DNA of 5,123 nt, from positions 1 through 5,123 of the forward strand of contig DNVL01000090.1 in NCBI GenBank assembly GCA_003507515.1, written 5' to 3'. The position numbers were made by a program, and so were the translations under genes. Below the pieces are notes generated by a model that was not told the DNA's origin, made no database searches, and saw only the letters and a list, made by a program, of their open reading frames with translations. This document shows, piece by piece, positions 1 through 5,123 of this stretch; position 1 is the first letter of the stretch, and every line of letters begins with the position of its first letter. This DNA comes from Legionella sp. (GTDB lineage Bacteria; Pseudomonadota; Gammaproteobacteria; Legionellales; Legionellaceae).

Positions 1-241
1 GGCGGCCCACCAAACCAATTAAACCCCGATCCAAGGCAATACGAACATGCGATACCGCCTGCTGATTTAACCCATCAGTGGCCACCAATACGTATTGGGC
101 GTGCTTATTGTCAATCAGATACACCGACACAGCGTCCGCATCCACCGCGTGACGCACCCGTTGCACTAAAATAACAAGCGCATCCGCCAAGTGCCCCGCG
201 GTTGTGACTTCTTGAACGATTCTTTTGAGCGTTTTTAACAT
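1..241 (-). CDS. ptsP: PtsP, enzyme I of the nitrogen phosphotransferase system (N-terminal part only)
   Basis: PtsP (EI-Ntr) takes phosphate from phosphoenolpyruvate and passes it to NPr (PtsO) and then EIIA-Ntr, a cytoplasmic regulatory relay. Only the first 80 codons are inside the window; the gene runs off the left edge. The visible residues begin MLKTLKRIVQEV and continue through VDADAVSVYLID (33-44), YVLVATDGLN (50-59) and LDRGLIGLVG (70-79), which is the characteristic start of the PtsP GAF domain. The PEP-utilising and catalytic-histidine domains lie outside. The ATG (239-241) follows the rppH stop codon with no gap. The nearest Shine-Dalgarno-like GGAG (258-261 on this strand) is 16 nt away, too far to work normally, so translation probably depends on coupling to rppH. 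The identification rests on recognised family motifs and on the conserved rppH-ptsP order. No frameshift is seen in the visible part. Confidence 0.9.
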   Translation of the reverse strand, partial: MLKTLKRIVQEVTTAGHLADALVILVQRVRHAVDADAVSVYLIDNKHAQYVLVATDGLNQQAVSHVRIALDRGLIGLVGR

Positions 242-766
242 CTAAAAGCCATGATGACTCCGTTTTCGTCGCGAACCAAACGGCGTGCGGCGTTTTTTCA
301 ATAAAGTTTCCAATTCTTTTAATGCTTGAACATAGACTTGTTTTTTGAAAAAAATCACTTGTTCCTGCGGCTCTTGATAATCGATCCAGCGCCAACTGTC
401 GAATTCTGGTGAATCATATAAATCCAGGCGAATTTTTTGCTCACTGGCAACCAACCTTAACAGGTACCACTTTTGTTTTTGCCCAATGACCAGCGGCAGT
501 GCGCCATGCCGAAGGTATTGTTTAGGCAGGCGATATTTAAGCCAACGCTTGGTGACCCCCAGCACTTCAACATCCTGCTTCTCTAACCCCACTTCTTCAT
601 GCAACTCTCGAAACATCGCATCCAGTGGCGTTTCTCCGGTCGACAACCCCCCTTGTGGAAATTGCCAGGCATCGTGTCCCTGGCGTTTACCCCAAAACAC
701 GCGACCCGATTCATTGGTTAAAATAATGCCCACATTTAACCGGTAACCGGCACGATCAATCAGCAT
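242..766 (-). CDS. rppH: RNA pyrophosphohydrolase RppH (Nudix hydrolase)
   Basis: RppH removes pyrophosphate from the 5' triphosphate end of mRNAs, leaving a monophosphate that exposes them to RNase E-type decay; it acts in the cytoplasm. The 174-residue protein is close to the usual length. It carries a complete Nudix box at residues 39-61, with Gly39, Glu45, Arg53-Glu54, Glu57-Glu58 and Gly60 in the GX5EX7REUXEEXGU pattern, the glutamates being metal ligands. Family hallmarks flank it: GYRLNVGI (7-14), WQFPQGG (34-40), IGQKQKW (94-100) and PEFDSWRW (120-127). Arg9, Ile138 and Phe140 sit where, as I recall, E. coli RppH contacts its RNA end with Arg8, Val137 and Phe139. The tail (157-174) is strongly basic, as in relatives. 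The start aligns with the E. coli N-terminus, although only a weak ribosome binding site precedes it. The gene is co-oriented with and directly abuts ptsP, so the two form an operon. Confidence 0.96.
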   Translation of the reverse strand: MLIDRAGYRLNVGIILTNESGRVFWGKRQGHDAWQFPQGGLSTGETPLDAMFRELHEEVGLEKQDVEVLGVTKRWLKYRLPKQYLRHGALPLVIGQKQKWYLLRLVASEQKIRLDLYDSPEFDSWRWIDYQEPQEQVIFFKKQVYVQALKELETLLKKRRTPFGSRRKRSHHGF

Positions 767-896
767 GGTATTGTACTGCTTCTATAATTCATTAAGTAAG
801 TTGATTTTTACATACAACACACGGCATGGGCAAATTTACCCTTCATAAACGACCATTCGTCATTTTTCCTAGCGATCCATTGTTTTAAATATGAAC

Positions 897-902
897 TATA
901 AT
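897..902 (+). promoter_or_regulatory. Candidate sigma-70 -10 element for the signalling operon
   Basis: The hexamer TATAAT is a perfect match to the sigma-70 -10 consensus and lies 58 bases before the ATG of the sensor kinase, giving a leader of about 50 bases. No good -35 element is found 16-18 bases upstream (the bases there read about GATCCA). TTGTTT at 880-885 is only 11 bases away, too close to pair with it, and there is no extended -10 TG. A weak -35 could mean that an activator is needed, or that the match arose by chance in AT-rich sequence. Confidence 0.45.
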
Positions 903-931
903 CAAAACAATGACACTTTAACCCTTTTTTC

Positions 932-946
932 ATATGGTTTTCATAT
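932..946 (+). repeat. Short inverted repeat just upstream of the ribosome binding site
   Basis: ATATG (932-936) and CATAT (942-946) are perfect 5-base inverted arms around a 5-base GTTTT loop, ending 3 bases before the AGGA ribosome binding site. CATATG occurs at 931-936 and again at 958-963 across the start codon. The stem is short and AT-rich, so a weak hairpin or a small operator half-site is possible but unproven. Confidence 0.25.
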
Positions 947-949
947 AAC

Positions 950-953
950 AGGA
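950..953 (+). promoter_or_regulatory. Ribosome binding site that decides the sensor kinase start
   Basis: AGGA lies 7 bases before the ATG at 961, which is ideal spacing. The alternative in-frame TTG at 955 would be only 1 base away, too close to be used. The ATG at 961 is therefore the preferred start. Confidence 0.7.
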
Positions 954-960
954 CTTGCAT

Positions 961-3582
961 ATGTTCAGTTTTTCAAGTTGGTTTCAATTGGGTGCCACTC
1001 CGGTTAACGAAATAACGGGCCACTATAATGATGGATTGGTAGTGTTGTCCTACGTGGTCGCGGTTTTGGCGTCCTATGTCGCCTTAAATTTTGTAGGGCG
1101 ACTTCGCGCTGAACGAAATCATCACTTTAAGATTTATTGGCTGCTCGGTGGCGCATTTACCATGGGTGCAGGGATTTGGTCCATGCATTTTATTGGTATG
1201 TTGGCTTTTGTTATGCCGATGCACATGGGCTTTGACTTCAGCTGGACTGCGGCCTCACTCGTGATGGCAATCCTTGCTTCAGGGTTTGCTCTCTTTATTT
1301 TACAAGAAAAAAGTTATTCGATTGTTCAGCTGGCGATAGGTGGGATCATCATAGGACTCGCTATATCCACCATGCACTACATGGGAATGGAGGGGATGAA
1401 AAGCCAGATGGCGATTCACTATCTACCCGGCTTGTTTTTCCTTTCTGTGGTTATCGGTGTTGGTGCCGCAGAAGCCGCCCTTTGGCTTGCACTGCAGAGC
1501 AACAAAGGATCAAACAAACGGCAATCAACCCTCCGGATCATCAGCGCGTTGGTCATGGGGGTTGCCATTTGTGGGATACACTACACCGGGATGTCAGCGG
1601 CCGTCTTCACACCAAACATGTTGCATGCCATGACGCCCTCGACACAGACCATTCAACCAGAATATTTGGCTTTTTTTGTGGCTGGAATTACCGCACTCAT
1701 TATCAGCCTTGCGTTAACCGTATCGAGTTATTATAAAAAGATGGTCGTAGCGGTAGAAAATGAAAAGAACTTCTTAAATGCAATGCTCGATAATCTGGAT
1801 GATGGGATTATTGCATGCGATGATCAAGGCCAAATGACGGTACTCAACCATACCCTCCAAAAGCACATTGAATTCAAAGATAACAAAAACATGGATGATT
1901 TACTCGGTTATTTCAGTTTGTATACGATGGACAACCAAGCGATTAGCCTGGATGATTTTCCGTTAAAACGTGCCTTAAGGGGCGAGCGGATTCGCGGACT
2001 TCAACTCATCATGCGATTTAAAAACAATGTCACGCGTGATGTCGTTGTGGATGGGCAAAAAATCATGGGCTCCAGTGGCAATGTTCTGGGCGCAGTTGCG
2101 GTCATTCATGACATCACTGAACTGAAAAATACCGAACGATTAAAAAATGAATTCGTGTCGATTGTGAGCCATGAACTGCGGACGCCTCTAACATCTATCC
2201 GTGGCTCGCTAGGGCTGCTCGTCAGCGGAATGATGGGTGACTTTCCGGACAAGGCAAAAAAACTCATTGCAATAGCCAACAACAACTGTGAACGGCTTCT
2301 TTTACTCATCAATGACCTATTGGATATTGAAAAAATTGAAGCGGGTAAAATGGACTTTCAATTAAATCAGGTCGATCTAAATCAGGTGGTCAAGGAATCA
2401 ACGGATGCGAATAAAATGTACGCCGATCGATTCGGCGTGTTCATACAATTTATACCGTCTGAGTCAAACATTCAGGTTCTGGTGGATGCAAGCCGGCTCA
2501 TGCAGGTGTTAACCAATTTGATTTCAAATGCGTGTAAGTTCTCTCCAAAAGGCGATGAAATCATCGTCTCGGTTGCGCAAATCAATTCAACGGCGCGCGT
2601 TTCTATTTCAGATCATGGACCAGGCATCTCCCCTGAATTCAGAACACGCATTTTTCAAAAATTTTCTCAAGCTGACTCATCCGCTACGCGCGGCAAGGGT
2701 GGCACGGGTTTAGGCTTGAATATCAGTAAAATCATCATTGAAAAACTAGGGGGGGTATTGGATTTTAATAGCCAAGAAAATAAAGGAACCACCTTTTATT
2801 TTGACCTTCCCGTCTCTGATGCCAATAGCGCTCCCATCATAGACAGTTTAACGGCCATTCATGACACCAAACGTCGATTGCTGCTTTGTGAGGACGATAA
2901 AGATCAATCCGATTACCTGAAACTGCTATTGGAATCTGCCGGATTTTTTGTTGATGTTGCCTCAACGGTCGCGGAAGCAAAAAAACACTTAAGCTTGAGC
3001 CAGTATAAAGCCTTGTTATTGGATTTAATATTGCCTGATCAAGATGGCATTGCCTTCATCAGAGAATTACGTGCCGCTGAAAAAACAGCGCACTTACCCA
3101 TCATTGTGATATCAATGATAGCGCAGACAGGCCGGGCATTATTGAGTGGCGATGCGGTTTCAGTGGTAGATTGGTTGGACAAGCCTATCGATTTCAATCA
3201 GTTATTGACCTCGATCAATCGCATGAAGAAAAAAAACACGACAGGGACACCTCAAATATTGCACATTGAAGACAATGTTGATATGCAACACGTTGTGGAA
3301 GTATTACTGGAAAAACACGCGGTTGTAGACGTTGCCCATTCCTTGCAAAAAGCCAAGCAGATGCTGGAAGAAAAAAGCTATGATTTGGTCATTTTAGACT
3401 TATTATTGCCCGACGGGAATGGAATTGAAATATTGCCTTTGTTGGCAAAATACAGGTCACCTGTTCTTGTGTTTTCAAACATGCAATTAAATGCCGATTA
3501 TGCAAAATTCGTGAGTCAAGCGTTAATCAAATCAAACTCATCAAATGAAACACTATTAAATACCATCAAGAATCTTCTATAA
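961..3582 (+). CDS. Membrane hybrid histidine kinase: MHYT sensor, PAS, HisKA, HATPase, two receivers
   Basis: An 873-residue inner-membrane sensor kinase. Residues 21-257 form a seven-helix MHYT domain (helices near 26-45, 59-84, 95-114, 121-143, 154-178, 191-213, 235-257) with three repeats of the motif: MHFIGM (75-80), MHYMGM (138-143) and IHYTGM (206-211). MHYT domains are proposed to bind a metal, perhaps copper, and to sense O2, CO or NO; that role is a family-level prediction. A PAS domain follows (about 268-388), then HisKA (about 391-460) with phospho-acceptor His404 in SHELRTP. The HATPase domain (about 506-617) has N-box Asn523, G1 DHGPGI (551-556), FQKF (565-568) and G2 GGTGLGL (580-586). 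Receiver 1 (about 638-755) has Glu644/Asp645, phospho-site Asp688, Ser718 and Lys741-Pro. Receiver 2 (about 765-873) has Glu770/Asp771, Asp813, Ser839 and Lys857, followed by Ser, not Pro. All catalytic parts look intact. It is the first gene of a three-gene operon; no output domain is attached. An in-frame TTG at 955 is a less likely start. Confidence 0.96.
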   Translation: MFSFSSWFQLGATPVNEITGHYNDGLVVLSYVVAVLASYVALNFVGRLRAERNHHFKIYWLLGGAFTMGAGIWSMHFIGMLAFVMPMHMGFDFSWTAASLVMAILASGFALFILQEKSYSIVQLAIGGIIIGLAISTMHYMGMEGMKSQMAIHYLPGLFFLSVVIGVGAAEAALWLALQSNKGSNKRQSTLRIISALVMGVAICGIHYTGMSAAVFTPNMLHAMTPSTQTIQPEYLAFFVAGITALIISLALTVSSYYKKMVVAVENEKNFLNAMLDNLDDGIIACDDQGQMTVLNHTLQKHIEFKDNKNMDDLLGYFSLYTMDNQAISLDDFPLKRALRGERIRGLQLIMRFKNNVTRDVVVDGQKIMGSSGNVLGAVAVIHDITELKNTERLKNEFVSIVSHELRTPLTSIRGSLGLLVSGMMGDFPDKAKKLIAIANNNCERLLLLINDLLDIEKIEAGKMDFQLNQVDLNQVVKESTDANKMYADRFGVFIQFIPSESNIQVLVDASRLMQVLTNLISNACKFSPKGDEIIVSVAQINSTARVSISDHGPGISPEFRTRIFQKFSQADSSATRGKGGTGLGLNISKIIIEKLGGVLDFNSQENKGTTFYFDLPVSDANSAPIIDSLTAIHDTKRRLLLCEDDKDQSDYLKLLLESAGFFVDVASTVAEAKKHLSLSQYKALLLDLILPDQDGIAFIRELRAAEKTAHLPIIVISMIAQTGRALLSGDAVSVVDWLDKPIDFNQLLTSINRMKKKNTTGTPQILHIEDNVDMQHVVEVLLEKHAVVDVAHSLQKAKQMLEEKSYDLVILDLLLPDGNGIEILPLLAKYRSPVLVFSNMQLNADYAKFVSQALIKSNSSNETLLNTIKNLL

Positions 3583-3591
3583 GGATATATT

Positions 3592-3984
3592 ATGTCGACT
3601 AAAGCGCTCAAAACCATTTTATATGCGGAAGACGAAGAGGACATTCGAGCCATTGCCCAAATTGCATTAGAGGACATTGGGGGCTTTACTGTTCGATATT
3701 GCGCCAATGGCCATGAAGCATTGGATGCATCACATGATTTTATCCCTGATTTATTGTTGCTGGACGTCATGATGCCAGGAATAGATGGCCCCACGGCATT
3801 GCGTGAATTACGAAAACAATCCCAATTTTCCGATATTCCCGCTATTTTTATGACCGCTAAAATACAAAGCAATGAAATTGAGGACTATAAAGCGGTGGGG
3901 GCCATTTGCGTTATTGCAAAACCATTTGATCCCATGACGTTGGCGGATGAGATCCAGCGCGCTTGGGTGAAACATCATGGATGA
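3592..3984 (+). CDS. Stand-alone receiver (CheY-like response regulator)
   Basis: A 130-residue cytoplasmic protein made of one receiver domain and nothing else, so it would act by phosphorylation-dependent binding to a partner or as a relay intermediate. The active-site residues are all present: acidic pair Glu13/Asp14 in YAEDEED, phospho-acceptor Asp58 in LLLLDVMMPG, Thr88 in FMTAK, and Lys110-Pro111. The ATG is preceded at 6 bases by AAGGA (3581-3585), which overlaps the stop codon of the kinase gene, and the gap between the genes is 9 bp; this indicates co-transcription. Its end overlaps the next gene by 8 bp. It is probably a target of the upstream kinase or of the Hpt domain in the next protein (inference). 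It is not close enough to chemotaxis CheY, nor in a chemotaxis setting, to carry that name. Confidence 0.94.
   Translation: MSTKALKTILYAEDEEDIRAIAQIALEDIGGFTVRYCANGHEALDASHDFIPDLLLLDVMMPGIDGPTALRELRKQSQFSDIPAIFMTAKIQSNEIEDYKAVGAICVIAKPFDPMTLADEIQRAWVKHHG
3965..3970 (+). promoter_or_regulatory. Ribosome binding site of the Hpt gene inside the receiver gene
   Basis: GGGTGA lies 6 bases before the ATG at 3977 and within the last codons of the receiver gene. Together with the 8 bp gene overlap it supports this start and suggests that translation of the two proteins is coupled. Confidence 0.6.
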
Positions 3985-5101
3985 GAACATACAAAAGAAA
4001 TTAGATGCCCTGTTTATGGCGTATAGAAAAAATCTGCCGAGTAAAATAAGCGGCATTGAAATGCAATGGCAGGAACAAATACAACATTGGGACGCCATTA
4101 AATTTGAAACCCTGCACCGCGATGTCCATAGCTTGTGTGGTTCCGCGGGAACATACGGTTACCCCGGGTTAGGAAAAGCCGCGCGACAAATGGAAATTTT
4201 TTTAAAGCGCCTATTGGGAAATGCAACGATATCACGGCACGACCAAGAAACAATTGCAGCCCACATTGCCCATCTAAAGGATGTGTTGCGCTCTGAGCCC
4301 CCCCAAACCTCACCTGCTGTTAGCACCGAATTGTCTGATACCCGAGATAATAAATTGGTTTATATCATGGAGCACGACAAGGCATTGGTGCACGCATTCA
4401 GTGAGAGTCTTCAACCCGCAGGCTATCGCGCCCACGATATCCAAGATTTTATTACGCTACAATTGGCCATTGAAGAGAAGCCTCCCATAGCGCTTATTAT
4501 TGACACGGAGTATCTCGATAAAACAGGGATTGAAGCCTTGCTCACGATTCAAAACCAACAGCGATTACCGCTGCCCTTGTTTTGCATCGTCCCAAATGCC
4601 GAGTTACTGCCTCGTCTAAACGCCGTTCGAGCGGGCAGTGATGTTTTTTTTCAGAAGCCGGTTGATATATCGTATTTAACGCACACATTAATTCATAAGT
4701 ACGACCTGACCATGGGCGATCCATACCGTATATTAATCATTGATGATTCCACCTCGTTAGCTGATTATTATTCACTGGTTTTAAATCAAGCAGGTATGAT
4801 CACACGCGCTTTGACCTACCCAATGCACCTATTAAAAGAACTGGATGATTTTCAACCGGACTTGATTTTAATGGACATCTATATGCCTGAATGCACAGGC
4901 TTAGAACTGGCAGCCGTGCTTCGTCAAGAAATGAATTACACCAAAATTCCCATTATTTTTCTGTCGACCGAGGAAGACAAGAACAAAAAATTATTTGCAA
5001 TCAGCCTAGGAGGGGATGATTTTCTGACGAAACCCATTTCAGCACAGCATTTAATTTCAGCGATTCGATCCCGCTCAAAACGCGCTAGCATTCTAAATTA
5101 G
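3977..5101 (+). CDS. Hpt-REC-REC phosphorelay protein without output domain
   Basis: A 374-residue soluble protein. Residues 1-105 form a histidine phosphotransfer (Hpt) domain: HSLCGSAGTYG (51-61) fits the HxLxGSAxxxG signature, making His51 the phospho-histidine. After a linker (106-124), receiver 1 (about 126-243) keeps Asp176 and Lys227-Pro. However, it has Glu132-His133 where an acidic pair is expected and Val205 where Ser/Thr is usual, so it is probably impaired or a pseudo-receiver. Receiver 2 (about 250-366) is complete: Asp256/Asp257, phospho-site Asp300 in LILMDIYMP, Ser330 and Lys352-Pro. The protein ends at SKRASILN, just after the last receiver helix. In related proteins, as I recall, this architecture often continues into a GGDEF diguanylate cyclase, which is absent here. 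It overlaps the preceding gene by 8 bp and is the likely relay partner of the hybrid kinase. No signal peptide or membrane segment is seen. Confidence 0.93.
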   Translation: MDENIQKKLDALFMAYRKNLPSKISGIEMQWQEQIQHWDAIKFETLHRDVHSLCGSAGTYGYPGLGKAARQMEIFLKRLLGNATISRHDQETIAAHIAHLKDVLRSEPPQTSPAVSTELSDTRDNKLVYIMEHDKALVHAFSESLQPAGYRAHDIQDFITLQLAIEEKPPIALIIDTEYLDKTGIEALLTIQNQQRLPLPLFCIVPNAELLPRLNAVRAGSDVFFQKPVDISYLTHTLIHKYDLTMGDPYRILIIDDSTSLADYYSLVLNQAGMITRALTYPMHLLKELDDFQPDLILMDIYMPECTGLELAAVLRQEMNYTKIPIIFLSTEEDKNKKLFAISLGGDDFLTKPISAQHLISAIRSRSKRASILN

Positions 5102-5123
5102 GCATGGTTCAAAAAGTACGGTT

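Larger units (their letters stand above)
767..960. other. Divergent intergenic region between rppH and the sensor kinase operon
   Basis: These 194 bases separate the leftward rppH-ptsP pair from the rightward signalling operon and must hold the start signals of both. It is AT-rich, without a convincing coding frame or a terminator. On the plus side a perfect -10 hexamer and an AGGA ribosome binding site can be seen. On the minus side I find only weak -10-like matches (for example TATAGA at 781-786 reading leftward) with no well-spaced -35 partner, so the rppH promoter cannot be placed with confidence. A short hairpin-capable repeat sits close to the plus-strand ribosome binding site. Confidence 0.7.

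Noticed and set aside
111..395. 94-codon minus-strand open frame spanning the rppH/ptsP junction
   Set aside because: It lies in another frame across the end of rppH and the start of ptsP, both recognised by strong family motifs; its composition is not protein-like.
921..930. T-run (CCCTTTTTT) as a transcription terminator in the intergenic region
   Set aside because: No GC-rich stem precedes it, and a terminator between divergent genes makes little sense here.
934..948. Tiny plus-strand frame MVFI followed by a stop, as a possible leader peptide
   Set aside because: There is no ribosome binding site before it (pyrimidine-rich CCCTTTTTTCAT), and a four-codon frame is expected by chance.
955..960. 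TTG at 955 as the start of the sensor kinase
   Set aside because: It sits 1 base after the AGGA motif, whereas the ATG at 961 has a 7-base spacing.
3516..4098. Two overlapping minus-strand open frames (118 and 96 codons) opposite the receiver gene
   Set aside because: They are antisense to a receiver with a complete active site and a good ribosome binding site, and show no recognisable domain.
5104..5123. ATG at 5104 as the start of a further gene (MVQKVR)
   Set aside because: Only six codons are visible and there is no clear Shine-Dalgarno sequence; it is mentioned as a possibility under the truncated-output finding but not called as a gene.

Overview
This window looks like a chromosomal segment from a gammaproteobacterium of moderate, slightly AT-rich composition. 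The main evidence is a leftward rppH-ptsP gene pair (RNA pyrophosphohydrolase followed by the GAF-domain enzyme I of the nitrogen-type phosphotransferase system), an order known from enterobacteria, Pseudomonas, Vibrio and Legionella/Coxiella relatives. Protein style and base composition lean towards a Legionellales-like organism, but this is an impression and not a firm placement. No tRNA, rRNA, CRISPR, insertion sequence or other mobile element is visible.

Layout: positions 1-241 (minus strand) hold the first 80 codons of ptsP, cut by the window edge. Positions 242-766 (minus strand) hold a complete rppH whose stop codon directly touches the ptsP start. Positions 767-960 are a divergent intergenic region with a perfect -10 hexamer and a ribosome binding site serving the rightward genes. 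From 961 to 5101 (plus strand) run three tightly packed two-component genes: an 873-residue membrane hybrid histidine kinase (MHYT sensor, PAS, HisKA, HATPase, REC, REC), a 130-residue stand-alone receiver, and a 374-residue Hpt-REC-REC protein. The gaps are 9 bp and an 8 bp overlap, so the three are almost certainly one operon. The last 22 bases hold no supportable feature.

How the genes may work together (inference from domains): the MHYT/PAS kinase would sense a signal in or at the membrane, autophosphorylate on His404, and pass phosphate to its own receivers (Asp688, Asp813). The Hpt histidine (His51) of the third protein could then relay phosphate to the stand-alone receiver (Asp58) or to the receiver in its own C-terminus (Asp300). 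The cluster thus has one kinase histidine, one Hpt histidine and five receiver domains, but no DNA-binding, GGDEF, EAL or other output domain. The third protein stops exactly where, in related architectures as I recall them, a GGDEF domain would start. The output is therefore either encoded just past the window, reached by protein-protein contact, or lost. That missing output and the dense receiver set are the most interesting aspects; I see no sign of a wholly new type of system.
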